Shown: positions 1 through 14,082, numbered from the stretch's first letter. The stretch: 64,000 nucleotides of DNA from Paralichthys olivaceus (GCF_024713975.1 NC_091096.1:15596458-15660457), one strand, 5' to 3'. Numbers and translations are program-made. The notes: generated by a model from the sequence alone, not told the origin.

Positions 1-3000
1 CTACCAAAGCAGAGGCCCTCTTAAGAAAAGAGGAAAGAAGGGCCAAGGTTGAAACCTGCATGACGCAGGTGCGATATGTGGGAAAGGACATGTGAAACTG
101 ACATAAGCAATGAGAGGACATGTAGTATTTTTTAACTCCCAGCGTTTCCAATGCAACAACAGATAAGCAAAAGGGATTGCATGAGGGACAAGTCAGAGAG
201 GGGATTATTAGTCTTAGAGAAAAAGAGGGCGACTGTCAGCCCAGCATTAGAATCAGTCAGTCATGCCATGGGGATCAAAAGGGCACGACCAACAATAACC
301 AAAGCTGCTCTGAGGTACAGGTATTCCTGCTGACGCTCCTCTCCACCGTCAAATGTGTGGTTTTCCAAGACGAAGACAGAGGAAAGACCAGAGTGTAGTT
401 TAAGAACCTGTGCAGCTGACTTATGGAACTGTGTGACGTGTGCATGTGGTAATAAGCTTAGGGCCAGGCTGTGAGGCATGGGGGGATGCAAGCAGTGATG
501 TAATCATGAGTCGGCCTTGGCCGTGGTGGTGGCACGGACAGTTTCTCAGGGGGATCAAGAATAACCAGCCCCCCAGAAATCATCCTCCATCTCAGGCTCC
601 AAGTGCAGATTCTGTTCATGGGTCGGTCAACACACATAACACAATTATGTGCTCGCACACCACTGCACTTCACAGATATGCACCTGCTCTCTGGATTATA
701 TTTATACTTCACAAGCTTTCACAAACTCGGGCGATTATTTTTAATTGCAAGACTGAGGGGGAGGAACAGAGGCCGGGGACCGTGAGAGCAGAGCAGAGTG
801 GCTCAGACGAGCGGAAAGAGTAGCTGCAGAGCTCAGGTTTCATTTTTAGCCCACAACCTACAGTGAACTGTACTCAGACGTCTAGACTTCATCTGCTGGC
901 CAGTGTCATCTTCCCAACAAAGCAGCAAGGACAAAGAAGCGTTGGAATGTACCAATCAAAATGTGCACGTATTCCTGACTATAGTGACATATTGATGTCT
1001 ACAGAGAAGACCATGGTGATTTGAACACTGTGACAGGAACTCAAACGCCCACTAAACACACAAACAGCGACCTTCTGCTTTAGCCTGGAAAGTCATGGGC
1101 TGAGTCAGCGTGTGCTCGTTGCAGGAGGAGAAGCCAGACAAAGACACTCATGCATAATTTGAACAGTGCGTGTGTCTCGCTGTGCCTTTGCTTCAAGGCC
1201 AGAGGGGGTTTCATCAGGAGATGGCTTCAAGCTTTTTCTCCCACTGCTCAGATCGTGGCACCTGGCACCGCTCTTTGCTACCTTTTCAAATCCTTCCATT
1301 TGTCCCTCCGTCTGTCAGATTTGTTTCTGGCTGTGCCCACTCACCCACGCCTTTTGACCCACTGACAAACTCCCTCACTCTTTCTCCCCCATTCTGTATT
1401 TATTCTCCAAATCATAGTTATTGCCTTGCTCTTCTTTGTCTTCTCCCAGTGTTCCTCCTGCATTCAATATCATGCAGCCTCCTCCCGCCCTGTCATCCAT
1501 CCATCCATCTATGACCTTTCACTTTTCTCAATGGCAATCAAGGTGCAGAATTCAGAAGACACCCCTCCCACACCCAGTTTCCTCCCCCCCACTGTCTCTT
1601 TTACGTAATACCCTCAGCGATCCATTGGCAGCATCCCAAAAACCCTCCATAGCCCTCATCCACCTCTTTTTATTTTTTTGCCCTCTTCATTAGCGCTAGA
1701 GTTCAACCTAATGTCACAATGAAGCCGCCTGCCTCTCAGCTCCCGCCACCCCGCCCTGCAAAAATAAATAAAATGACCCCAATAACCACCCACGTGGACC
1801 ATGTTACATGGGCCAACACTTGCACACTCACGCATGGCTACAGGGTTTACACTCACCGGCTTGGCTGCATGTGTCTATGTGTAAATGTTTGAAGAGAACT
1901 GTGGGTGTGTGTGCGATCATGTATGCAGCAATTATTTTGTCAAAGTGTGTTTTTGAGACATTGACTGCCACAGGCGCAGCTGGCACAGACTGGTTACATA
2001 ACCTGGTCTGTAGCCTCTGCTTGGCTCCCTGGGTGGCTGACAGTAGCGCACACTGACGCTGACATGCATACACACACATGCACGCCTGCACGTACTTGCC
2101 TCACCCACTGCAGATGGTACTGGTGTTAATGCGCGGCCCATGGCAGACGGTGATATGAACACGTCTATCTCAATCAAATGAGTTGGGTCTTTGCGAGCGG
2201 TGTGTCAGCTGGCTTGAGAATACGCTCCTCTCCTGCTCTCCTCTGCTGCAGTAATGCTTTGTAAACACAGACAGGCTCATATTGATGCCCTCATTTCCTT
2301 TATCCCTCCCCATCTTCCTCCTCCTTCTCCTGTGTCCACATTTTCCACCTGCTATTTCTCTCATGCCATCTGAACTCAATCCTCTCGGCCTCATGCCCAT
2401 GTACTTTTCACTATCCCCTCCAGCACAGAATATTTTGCTTTAAAATAGCTCCCCTGTCTGTCATTTACTTTCCTTCCATTTCTCATCCATTCTCACTATT
2501 TTCCTTTCCAGACTATTCTTTAAATCCCTTTGCTATTTGTCATTGACCATTACAACACTTTGTGATTACATTGTTTTGACAGTGAACATCTTAACTCACA
2601 GAGAACAGTATTCTTGTTCAATTTTTACCTTCATATACAAAACACTGAGTTTACGTAAAGAGTTCACACAGCTTCATATTAGCACAGATCCTTTTAAATA
2701 TCATTGCATCATTGAATATTGATTTGATGAAAAAAATTCCCACGAGATTGTTTAAAATTTGAAGTTTTCTGTTTTTTCTCTGAAATGTATTCAAGACAAT
2801 TGTGAATAGTGAGGTCTGAGTGATCAGATGTCAGGATGCATACAGGACACATTTGGGGACACCAGGTCAGAACTGGGCCTGTGACACTGAGCCAAAGGAT
2901 TCACAGGTGATTTGATTTAGTCTGGAGGATGATATTCGAGGCCACACATCTCCTTTGTGAATGCTAACAGATAATTTAAACACAAGGTAATATACAGTCC

Positions 3001-3676
3001 ATATTGTAACATAAGGCTCAAGAAGACACGAACATGCACCCCAGTCTACAGCCTGGTGCAGGGGTCAGAACAATCAAGCCAGATGCCCAATGCTCCATGT
3101 GAGTCAGTGCTGCACCGTGTTATCTCAAAGCTGTTGACACAGTCAGAGTGTTGGGCAAGGCTCCTATAAACAGGACAATAAGTACCTCTGTTCTGGATCC
3201 ACCTGAAGGTGTATGTAATGACAGCACTGATTCATTAACAGTGGTGAAGGTCTAAACCAAACACTTAAGCTCTACTGGTCAAAGAGGCATTTAGACGATG
3301 ATGTAGACAACTAAATACTTAGAAATCTTAAAATAATCAATACCATTTAGAACAGTTGGTATTTCCACAAAGAGAATGACTCACAAACACATTGTTGCCA
3401 TTAATAGACATTGTTTCAGTAGAAATGTGTACTGGCACAAAGCACTAAGATTGCACAATAAGGAAGAAGAGGAGTGCCAAATTGTTTACACAACTACATC
3501 CTGCAGATATGACAAATTGCTGAGGGCGGCAAATGAAAATATAATCCAAAAAATATCTCTTCAGCTAAAATATTCTGTCTTTACTCGTTCGCAGCTGAAG
3601 GCTTCTGCATAAAACCTTGCAGCTACACACACATAAACACAATCCTCATGACGTCATAGCCAAAGGATGAGCACTG

Positions 3677-3677
<1 letters not shown>
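1..3677. other. Intergenic or intronic DNA, no gene recognised
   Basis: I see no exon with flanking splice sites that resembles a known protein. The interval is mixed-composition DNA with a pyrimidine-rich stretch at about 1,250-1,720, and AT-rich sequence from about 2,500. The short open frames on both strands are the length expected by chance. An intron of a gene extending off the left edge cannot be excluded. Confidence 0.6.

Positions 3678-3750
<73 letters not shown>
3678..3750. repeat. (GT)n microsatellite
   Basis: An uninterrupted GT dinucleotide run of about 36 units. Long pure runs like this are typical of teleost genomes and are usually length-polymorphic. Confidence 0.97.
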
Positions 3751-3752
<2 letters not shown>

Positions 3753-4389
3753 CCCGAGATCGTGCACGTTCTATTGTCACAGTTCTAATGCGCGTGCCGT
3801 TCCACTAAATACTCTGCTGCAGCATCACTACGCTCATCAATGAACAGCACCTCGTGCGCTCTCCCTCCCTGCAGTCATTCATAACCACCTGGCTCCATTC
3901 ACAGATTTATTTTAGGAGGAACCGATTCAACAAACCAGCGACTCTTTTGTGAACCGTCAGTAAAAGGCAGGATCCATTCAGCACCGTGGTGGAGTAAGAA
4001 GTGTGTCACATATCGCTGTAGTGGCATAAAGGTGGAACATCAGCCCACATCCCAAATGATAAAGTCTTGCGTAATGTGCCATCCATCCATCCATCCACCC
4101 ATCCGCTGCAACAGTGTATTCAAACAAACACCTGTCTGTCTGTGCGGCACGTGTGGGTTTCAACAGCAGCAACAGCGACCTTACACTGTAGAAAATAACC
4201 ATTTAATGCACGTGGCATGTGAATGAGAGCCTCGGGGACTATTACGCGCGTAAGAGGAGATTAAAAAGCCATTAGGAACAATAAGGTCACCGTGATATGA
4301 CGATGATGTCAGGATCTGTGGAGTAAAAGGACATGTGGTTTGGAAACAGTGGCTTTTGTGCACGGCTGAGTGGGAGCATGTGACTCCTG

Positions 4390-4920
4390 CAGGAGGCTGT
4401 TCCCTACCTTCCGACGGTTCCGGAGTTGACCCACATGCCACTCTGCTGGGCGGTGCAGCCGGTCACTCAAACCGGACAAAAGACGCACGGAGAATGGTGA
4501 TGGTGGTGTTGAGGGGGAGGTAGTGGTCACTGCCTATGTGTGTGTGTATATGTGTGTGTGCAGTTCTTTGCCAGCTAAAAACATACACAACCGTCGCACA
4601 CAGGACCTCTGCCCCTGTCACATCCTCCTCCTCTGCTCCCTCCACTCGCCGTTTTCCTCCTTCTGTTTTTCTGGCTCCTCGGGCCTCAGCTCGTCTCTCC
4701 TGGCTGCTGCAGACCTGCTGTGAAGCTGCGATGACGTGAAACCAGCGTCTTCTCCGAATGAGACCGGGACATAACTGGAGCCACAGCTCTGCTCTGTGCT
4801 CTGAGACACCTCCTCTTGTGTTGTTGTTTCTCCCAGCTGATTTCACCAGAGCCACGCCCCCACGGCTGCAACGTCACGACACTCACCCAACTCCCTCTGT
4901 GCCGCATTCAGGTGCTTTCA
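4390..4920 (-). promoter_or_regulatory. Candidate promoter / 5' leader region (weak)
   Basis: This block is GC-richer than its flanks. It has CpGs, a GGGGGCGTGGC Sp1/KLF-like motif on the minus strand near 4,852-4,862, and purine-rich leader-like sequence on the minus strand. Several overlapping minus-strand open frames run through it but none matches a family I know. It could be the first exon and promoter of a minus-strand gene whose body lies left of the window, or just a GC-rich patch. Transcription is not shown by the sequence. Confidence 0.25.
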
Positions 4921-7239
4921 GGAAAGATTACACTTACATAGCCCCTTGCCTCTATTTCCACTATAATATCTCCCCCAGCTGCATTTTTTGGGCTTGGGAA
5001 CATTAAATTAATACATAATAATATAATAAATCAAAATTGCGTAATATCCAATTATAAGGCCACTTCTCCGAGTTAATATATCAAAACAATACATACAACA
5101 TCATGCATGCATTTTTTCTTAAATGTTTCACTTTTGGCCTCTACATTTAATATCAGCCATCAAATAATGTATATCAAACTCAATTATCACACACTTAAAG
5201 CTGTTCAACACCCCAGACAGGTGTTATTTAAGAGAGATCTCGCTGTGCAGCTGAAAAGGAGCATTTCAGGTCTCATCAGTTCTTAAGACGCAACAGCCAA
5301 TCAAATCCAGCCAAGACGATAGTAGCCCCGCCCCCGTCCCTGAGCCCCTGCCATCCTGTTAACTCAACACATCCCGCAAAGCATGCTGCCTTTTGTTGTT
5401 GTATAGACAACACCACTGCACTGTCTGTCCCAATACACAAGGAGTGTGATACACCCTTAATAATGATAACAATTATTTATCAAAAATGAATAACATTCAT
5501 GAATTAAATGTGCAAAATTATAAACATATATAAATAAAAAGTCTAATTTAAGCTCAGTTTCCCCTTTTTCATACAGTCCATTCTCTATCAAAACAAAAAA
5601 AAAATTAACATGCATATTGCAACACTTGGGCAATGGAGAGGATTTTTTTTCGATGGTTATTCTGGGTGTTCATGCATAGCAACTGGCCATCACATAGCAA
5701 CACTTGTGTGTTACTACAAAAGGCAACACAGAAGCCAAGTGAAAGAGAAGAAAGACATATCATGGATATCTGTTGAAAATAACCCAGCCTTTTTTACGAT
5801 CTCAGTGCCTGGGAAGTAATTTCTGGAATGTTAAGCTGCAGAAGAGAAAAAACGTGCAGCCATGTTCTGCCAAGAGGCCAAAGGATAAAAAAGAATATAC
5901 CAGCAAATCTTTGGTAATTTGATGAAAAGATGAAGACTTAAAGAGACAGACATGCTTTTAAGACAGGAACCTTGTTCTGAGTGCACCTGCCTTTCATTAC
6001 AGTCATGTCTGCAATTTGAGATAAGAAGGGAATTTGTGTTAGATTACATTTTAGTGTTTCACTCGGGTCAACTTAGTTGTATTTGATCATGTGGGATAGT
6101 CTGGTCTACCAACTTTCTCTCAGGACTGTGGAAGACTGAAGACAGACATCTACTGGTAGAACATGGTACTGATCTCTCTGGAACAAAGGAGGTGCAAGCT
6201 CTCACTGCTACATCATGTTACTGCACCAAGAGCGAGCATGTTTGTGGTAGATCCTAGTGTAGATCAGTGGATCAGCAGCAAACACACACATATCTCCAAC
6301 CTTGTCCCTGCAGACTCACGATGAAAACAATATTCACAAGCAAGGAGGCAATTCCAACACTGCCAAATAAATGAACAGGAGTTTACTGTGCAACTAGTGA
6401 TGATTTTACATCTTGTCTCGTGTTGTCCATGAGAAAACACTGCCCCCCTGACCTGGCTGGCATGGCCAGAATGAAACAGCGTGAAAGATGGTGTTGGAAT
6501 GGCGCTGGAGAAAGAAGGGGTTCAACAGTACTGGCACTAAGGGGGGTTTAGAGAAGTGGAGAGGTCGGGCTTTTTTGTTGGAGAGGTGCACTTGGAAGAG
6601 AACTCTGAAGAAGCTCAGGCTCTGAGGAAAAATGTCTGGCCTTTTCAGCTACAGTAGAACAAAAAAAAGACTGTGGGGTTTTTGTTTACAAGCTTTATCG
6701 CTCCTTTTATTAACTGTGTGGGAAGTTTACTCCCATAGCTTTTACACGAAAGGTGGGAGAATGAGCTGAGAGCGTTCTTTGGCATGCCTGCTTCTATAAG
6801 GAGAATCCAGCTGGGTGGACAAACACAAGGTTTAGTCTGCTGCGTATTCAGTGCTCATTTGTAGTGAGCAATATTTCCTTCAAGTTCAGTCAATCAAAAT
6901 TTCTGTCCAGTATGGCTCAAATATTCATTTATTGATTGGATTTAGTTGCAGGTGTAACCATTGGAGTCTTGTGATGTGTTGTGATTTGTTTGATGGAAAC
7001 CAGGAATGTCTTTGGAGGCAACATCCGTTTATTCTGACAAAATGAGTCAAAAACAAATGCTCTACTCAATTTGTAAATATGTGTAGCCTCCGCACAAATG
7101 AAGCATCAGAAGTTGGTTAGCATATGATACTATAACCTTCAACTAACGAGTCATCTTCAAAACACACAGAAAAGCAAACATACAACCTGACCGACCGAAA
7201 TGTCACATATACCTCTCCCATGGAGCGCAACAATAGAAA
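4921..7239. other. AT-rich intergenic DNA, nothing recognised
   Basis: Low-complexity AT-rich sequence to about 5,600, then ordinary unique-looking DNA. No exon or RNA gene was recognised on either strand. Confidence 0.55.
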
Positions 7240-7560
7240 GGGCACAAGCTGTGTCCCAATTCAGGGGCTGCATCCTTCAGAGGCATGTGGTCTACTCGGC
7301 CTATGATGATGCTTTGTAGACCGCAAAGGTTAATCGGAAATGAGACATACTGGTCTACAGAGGCTTAATCAAAATGTCCCATCCTTATAACTGTTACCTA
7401 GCAACAGAGCTGAAGTTGGACACGACAAGAAAGTTTCAATGCCCCTCGTTTTCATCAACATGTGGACCATTAGCTGTTCGGTTAAACTGAAGTGTTAAAC
7501 TCAAGCATAAGAAGTCTTGTCACTTGCCAGCAATGAATCCTGGGATCGACCTGTTAGGGC
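7240..7560. mobile_element. Degraded MITE-like DNA element
   Basis: The stretch opens with a 'gtcccaattcaggggctgcatccttc' type end and carries 'gttacctagcaacagagctgaag' internally. A related, inverted-looking arrangement appears near 24,200-24,650, where 'gttgctaggcgacagc' and 'gcagcc..ctacgcagccc' recur. I infer a non-autonomous DNA transposon family; no clean terminal repeat pair or target-site duplication could be fixed by eye. Confidence 0.4.
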
Positions 7561-8508
7561 CTCCGTCTCTCGTGGATGGACTGATGCATTAATCCACATC
7601 CTGGGACAGCCTGATCGCACCACTGTTCAAATGTAGAAGGACACAGCCTTTGAGGTGAGACCTAGACATACCCTTACTATTGGGGTTCCCCCAGAAGTGG
7701 ACGTCTGGGTTCAGAACAATATCACGGTCCACATTATCAAGCAGGCCAATAGATGCAGGGCAATAATCTGTACACGAAGATTTAGTTTGTTTATAACAAT
7801 AAAATAAAACACAATTAATAAAAATGAACAATGGATTATGTAACATTACACAGGTGTTACACAGGTAAGAACACATTTCAGAATACGTTAGAAGATTTTT
7901 CCTCGGATGCAAAAATCTTCATCTCATTTTTCATCACGCATTCAGCAAAGGATTCATTTTGCAATCAATAATCCATTTTGTAAATATGTAGCCTGTTCTT
8001 ACAAAACAGCTGCAGTGGAGACTCCACTTGTTTACATTATGTTGCAAGTGAATTTGGCTTCACACGGATTGATTTCAAATGACATCACGAGTTTATTCAA
8101 TATGAAGCAATGGATATCGAGTATCAGTTTTATGGCTGTGGAGCATTTTGGAATGAATCTCTTCCCCCCCTCATCTCGTCCCCTCCTGCCCGCTGACCCT
8201 GTTCTCACCCCCGCGGCTCACCCGAACATCCAGCAGGCCCACACACACCCCCTGCCCCTACACTGTACTGGAACTGTTCTAAAGCTGTCAAAACACCCAG
8301 CTTCTCACACTCCCCACGTCCACAGAGAGTACGCCTTACACACACACACACACACACACACATATGCAACACACACTCAGTGAAAAACAGTCTACATACA
8401 ACACTGCACACTGACACAAGTAGGTCAGAGCTGCAGGGTCTTTCAAATAGACCTGCAGCACCATGGAACTGATAACAGTATCAGAGATTAAATTCTACCT
8501 TCAGACCT
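7561..8508. other. Unassigned DNA with a 107-codon minus-strand open frame
   Basis: A minus-strand open frame at 7,589-7,912 has protein-like composition in its second half but matches no family I recognise, and no splice context supports it. A short (CA)n tract lies at 8,337-8,361. Otherwise nothing was recognised. Confidence 0.4.
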
Positions 8509-8509
8509 G

Positions 8510-8602
<93 letters not shown>
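8509..8602. repeat. (CA)n microsatellite
   Basis: Long CA dinucleotide run with one interruption ('acaaac'). It accounts for the cysteine-valine open frame on the minus strand. Confidence 0.97.
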
Positions 8603-8603
<1 letters not shown>

Positions 8604-9474
8604 CATTATATATGTAGATCTAGCATAAGAGATCTTCAGCCTGTTTGTTGTCAGGATGACTTTGACACACATTTTAGTGCTTCAGGGTAGCAAGAAAAAT
8701 TGCCACGATACAAAGGAAGTTTGTTTCACTCGGAGCAAAATTCAGAGGTCAAAGGTCAAGAATGAGAATGAAGGCTTAAGTGATATGAGCTTAAACTGAC
8801 ATTCCTAAACTGACGTGTTGTATTAAAAATGTGAAAATCAAACAAATGCCCAAAAATGCACATCCACTGAGTCTATTTTTCATTCCCTCTCTAATCTCTC
8901 TTTCCCTCCCTCCCTCTCTCTTTCTCTTTCAGAAACACACACACAAGCTTTTTGACATGGACAAGTGACAGAGATCCGTTGCCAGAACTGGCACCCTGGC
9001 ATGAAACAGTGTGTGTTATGTGTTTTGTAATGTGGACCTATTTGGCACCGGGTGACGGGCATGTCAGCAGAGTGTGAGTTTAGGTGAAAAACATTCAACA
9101 CCAGATAAGGCCTGGGAGAAAGTACAGCGAGAGGAAGACAGAGTACAGCAGGAGGAGATGCTGAGGTTATTGTTTACTCGGTCTTATCTACAGTCAGTCA
9201 AAACTCCACCAGCTGTTACTGCCTCATTTAATCCTAATGAACACATGACAGTCCATTGCTCCCAACAGAAAAAGAAAAATACTATAATGGTGCAGTGTCT
9301 TACTCAGAAGTTTAATGTACCGTTTCTTAAATGCTTGGGTGTTTGGGAAATCTTACGGTTTATATGTCTTGCAAATATTTATGCTGTTTTGAAAACTTTT
9401 GTATGTCCAAACTTATATTTTACAATTTCAAACAGAAACATGTCATTATATATACTGGACAGGTCACTAGTTTA

Positions 9475-9680
9475 TTGCACGCCCACATTCACACTTATGG
9501 ACTTATTTAGAGTCTCCAATGATCTTAGCTCCATCCTGCATGGCTTTGGTCCCACAGACCAAAGCCATGCACCTGGAGAAATCCCACACAGACATGGATA
9601 GAATATGCAAACTCCACACAGAAAGACCCCACCCGAACCAGGAACCTTGTTACTATGAGGCGACATTACTAACCACAGTG
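9475..9680 (+). repeat. Dispersed fish repeat fragment with an internal palindrome
   Basis: The text from 'attcacacttatggacttatttagagtctccaat' to 'catgcaaactccacacagaaag' and 'gaaccttgttactatgaggcgac..taaccacagtgc' follows a very common fish interspersed repeat. The middle is replaced by a perfect 15-bp inverted repeat, 9,537-9,551 and 9,557-9,571, separated by 5 bp. Confidence 0.7.
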
Positions 9681-9689
9681 CTCATCTTA

Positions 9690-11580
9690 TTTTTATTTAA
9701 TAATTCAAATGTTGTATGCCTCTAATGAAAAAATTATATTTCCTAGTGTACAGCACCTTAAAAAAGAAATAAAATGGGAATATGACCTCAATCAAATCTG
9801 TTCTATTTATTTTCTATATAACACGGATTTACAAAATATGCATATTGTTGTATATATTCATGATGGTGCTTATTTATGTCAGTTTTTGTATAATCTTAAA
9901 ACATCAGTCTGCTCAAACATGATCCTATTCATAAACTGCTGTCAGAAAATTAGCAAAAGTCATAAAGCTGAATCAGATATTGAGATTCATGAACTCATAA
10001 ACGTTGTCTGGTATCTGCTGACATACTTGTCAGTAGCTGTTACTCCCTCATTGTCACAGCATGTGGGATGACATCAGTTTGTAAATCAGACTCCCCTGCT
10101 TCCGATAAGTGTTCACTGACTATAATACTGATGCATGTTCAGGTCAAGACTTTGCTGCGCGGGTGATGACAGACCATGATGGTGGAATATGTTGGGAATG
10201 TAAAGTGGCTGGATACACGTAGCAATAGCTAAACAACAAGGAAGGATGGAGGGAAGAAGGGGGGGGAGGGGAGGTGCTTAACTGCCTGTTTTCTCCCTGA
10301 GAATAAACAGACCTGTGATTATGGATACGAATGCCAACTTAAATGTTTTACAGTGAGGTGCCTGGCTTTTGCAAGGCGGAGCCTGGGATGAACACAAATG
10401 GCTGCAGATTCCTCACTGTCACTAACTAGCACCAGCTAGTTGCTATAGTAGTTCACATGGTTCTCGTGCAGATTGAACATTTCAAAGTGCAAAGACGGTA
10501 AAAACTGACACGAGAAATTCCAGTAATTCGATGAGCATTCTGTTTGATGAATTGTTTTCTTGTTTTGTTCAAATCCTTGCCTGTAATTTTAAGCCACTTT
10601 CATCTGAAAATCACAACCTGAGACAGGAAAGTGCCTTGGGGTTAGAAAAGGTGGAGGTGGATGAACAATTGAGTGGATGTTCAAAATTCCTGAATGGCAG
10701 ATGTCCTCTGTGATTAAGACAAACTGTACAGAGGTTGTCTGGAAGTTATGTGCTTTCTGATTTGAGGGGATTGAGGTTGCACAGGCATGTCTCGCTCCGC
10801 CCATGTTCATGTATAGGCATACAAACTTAAAATCACACACACATGCATATAAACAAACACATCTGCACACACTCTGCTGGGTAGGTCAGCAGAGGGGCCT
10901 CTTAAGCTGTGGCTGTCAAGTGCCAGGGCTAATCTTATTAAGGCTCTCTTCAGCTGCTGCTAAAAACTCTTAAAGTGATAGGTCACCGCTGCAACGTTTG
11001 CACTTTTGGAACCTGAGCCTAGAACCTTGAGCACAGTTCATATTGTGATACAGACATTAAGTGGGTACAATACAGTGGGTTCTGGAACATTAGAGGTGGG
11101 TAAGATAAATGCAGAATATCCACCCGGTGATCTAATGACATCATGTTGGCTGGTTGAATCATAAGGAGGCACAATGCACCAGAAAGTGAGGCAAGGAAGA
11201 TCAAGTCCCATGGTGAGTGAGTGTGGAGGGAGTCAGGGGTTGTGTGGATCCACTGGCTGTGCAGGTTGCGGGTGTTATAGCGATGAAGAGGAGTCAGGTG
11301 CTTATACGTAGGTGAAGGGCCTGGCTGTGTGTGGCGTCAGGTGTGAGAGTCAGGTTGAGGTATGAGAGGGAGACACTTTAGGAAATGGGGACTGAGATCA
11401 GGAAGGATGTGAATACAGGACCATAGGTTAAGTCAATAAAGGATTTAGGTTTAGCAAAGGAAGCACCTGCAGCAGGTCTTAGACAACAAGGACACCGACT
11501 GCAGGAGCAGCTAAAGACAAGAACAAATAAACACAGCCTCAAAGACCTTGATGTAGTCTTGTGGGCAGACTAGTGAGATT
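9690..11580. other. Unique-looking DNA, no gene recognised
   Basis: A chance open frame of 120 codons on the plus strand (9,709-10,071) is AT-rich and unlike any known family. A G-run occurs near 10,260. No exon could be supported. Confidence 0.5.
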
Positions 11581-11587
11581 GTCCTAA

Positions 11588-11756
11588 AATCCATCCATCT
11601 ATCATCTACACCACTTATCCTTTTAAAGGTCGTGGGGAGAGCTGGACCCAGTTCCATCCAATCACACTAGAAGAGAGGCGGGGCTATACCTGCGGTTGCC
11701 AGCGTGTTGCAGGGCGAACATACAGAGACAAACACTGCATCACTCAAAAACTCTAT
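11588..11756 (+). repeat. Dispersed fish repeat fragment
   Basis: 'atccatccatctatcatctacaccacttatcc' followed by 'ggggagagctgga' and 'agaggcggggctatacctgcggttgccagcgtgttgcagggc..acatacagagacaaac' is the upstream part of the same widespread fish repeat seen at 9,475-9,680. A short piece of its head recurs at 21,541-21,612. Confidence 0.7.
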
Positions 11757-12309
11757 GAGGAATGTGAAAGCTGTCTGACTTTGCATTCAGCAATTGATCA
11801 GTATTCATGTTGTTGCCTATGGTGAACATCTAAGTGCAGAATTTCAGATCTGTACATGACGGTGCAATTCTTACTGACTGATGTCAGACATTTCTGCTGT
11901 ATCATGCTTTGAGAACTCCAACCAGTGTAATCTGCTGAGCCTTTTCACTGGGCCACCTCTGATTGGATTAAAAAGAAAACACTTACACCACCGATACTCG
12001 TCCAATGGGCTCTATGTCAGTTCAAAATTGATGTAATCCTCCAGCTATATTCCCTGGTAACTTCTTAATGTTTTTAGAAGTGATATTTTATATTTAGTAA
12101 ATCCATCAGCATATTTTGTTCCTGGAGCTTGCTGATATTGTGATACCAAGGAAAAGATAAATTAACTTGTAAAATAATAAAATATATTTTGTGATGGATT
12201 TTCTTTTCATGAATAAGCAGAGAGAAAATAAACAAATGATTTGATTCAAATGACTAAAGCCCACATGTTTACTGATGAACAGTTGGGCAGCTGAAAAGCA
12301 ATTTCTAGA

Positions 12310-12505
12310 AGATGGCAGAAATGCACTTTGACGTTGGTATTCACCCAGGAATAAATCGGACAAAGAAGAAGAACTTTACCATTTGGCCAACTGCCAGTGG
12401 ACAGAGCAAAGAAGAAGAAGAAATATAGTAGCTGGAGGTAATGCACCTTGACATTGGTTGCCACCCATCAAACGAACCGAACAAAGAAGAAGAAGAAGTT
12501 GGCTG
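12310..12505 (+). repeat. Direct-repeat cluster of a short interspersed family
   Basis: The motif 'aatgcacYttgacRttggt..cacccaN..acaaagaagaagaa' occurs twice, at about 12,318-12,375 and 12,438-12,498, with a partial copy between them. An inverted relative lies at 42,005-42,080. The arrangement suggests tandem duplication or nested insertion of a small dispersed repeat ending in (GAA)n. Confidence 0.6.
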
Positions 12506-13990
12506 TCATAACAGTCACAAAGTAATTTGGGCCACACATTTGAATGAATAAGAGAATATACCAAAACCCCAAATACAAAAAAGATAAATAAATGGTTTAC
12601 TTTGAAACCATCTAAAACAGTTTCCTCTCTTTCATCCTCAACGGACCCAACAGAAAACAGACTCGATTCGGTTCCATAGCAAATGGTTTATCATTACGTT
12701 AACATGCTCTGCAGCACTATGCCATAAGGTACATTAAGGAACATTATTGACAAGGCCATCGAATGGAATGTAAGCGACCTCTGTGAACCTGGAGCAGGTC
12801 CGCAGCCACTCTCACAGTCTGGTGAGGATGTATCAGAGTAAACTTTGGACGGGGGTTGAGATCCGATAACAAACAAGGGAAAGGTGAGTGAGGGCAAACA
12901 TAGTCCTCATTCCTCTTCAGTAGTCATGTGGGAAAAATGTATTGTCTCATACATGCAGGAAAGGGCCACACCACTATGTTTAAGTATTGAATGTGATTAA
13001 TGCACATGAATCAAAGGAAAAGGAATTCAATCTAAGGAGTGAAGGGAGAGTGCTGAAGCCGAGAGGAGAAAGATGCATTTGGTCTCAGCACAGGTCAGTC
13101 AGTATTCCAGAAACAGCCTGATCAAACAGAGAGTGAAGCCAAGCCAAACACTTCTGGACTTCAGTCTGGCACAGAGAAGCATAGCTGCGGCCCCGCTGAG
13201 ATCACGCTGCACAGTCAGTACATCAACCCACCGCTCTCGCTAAAGTGTAGAGCAGCAGTTCCCAGCCTATTTGGCTTATCTACCTGAGACTGGAGTGATT
13301 GATGTACATTATTTCTCTGTTTAGTTTTGTATTCGATCCTCTTTGGGTGGACCTGCCCCCCTAAGTTTCCAGATATAAAAATGAAACTGTGGTATGGAAA
13401 TGTCATATTCAATAACTGTGTTTATATAATTGTAAAATACTTTTCCTCAAAACTCCTTGATCCTTGACAAATGCGTATGCGTATTAATATAATACTTGAA
13501 TATCAGATATGTTGTTCTCAACTTCACTTCCCTTTTTTTTCAGTCTGAAATATCTATATTGGTATCAGACTAATCCTGTATCCATCTGCCTCTTTTTAAA
13601 TCATGCTGTTGCTCACAGAAACAGAAATAGAGAGGAGCAAACAGAGGGAAGGAAAAGAGCGGGGGTGAAAAAAAAAAATCACAGACAGACAAATAAACAC
13701 ACTACAGAAAGCCGAGGCATAACAGGAAGGTCCTTTTGTTGTGTTAACTTCAAATAGTCTGCACGTTGTTTATCCTTTTGTTTGGCTCTGTTAGTTAGAG
13801 TTCCTCATATTGTCTTGTTGTGAGAAGGGAAACCACTGGGCTGACCTGAAAAATACCAAATGAAGAAAAACAAGGTTCACCTGACAGCAGTGGAATCCTG
13901 TTCCCTGTATTCGGCATAAATCTGTCAGGATGGAGGTGAACATGTATCTCCAACTGTGGTGATGTCGTTCAACAAGACAGAACATGCAAG
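12506..13990. other. Unassigned DNA
   Basis: No splice-flanked coding segment or RNA gene was recognised. An A-run and polypyrimidine tracts occur near 13,530-13,680. Confidence 0.5.
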
Positions 13991-13997
13991 CAGACAA

Positions 13998-14015
13998 ACA
14001 CATACACACACACAT

Positions 14016-14082
<67 letters not shown>

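Noticed and set aside
9074..9601. 175-codon plus-strand frame
   Set aside because: It runs into a dispersed repeat, opens with a non-ATG codon and resembles no family.
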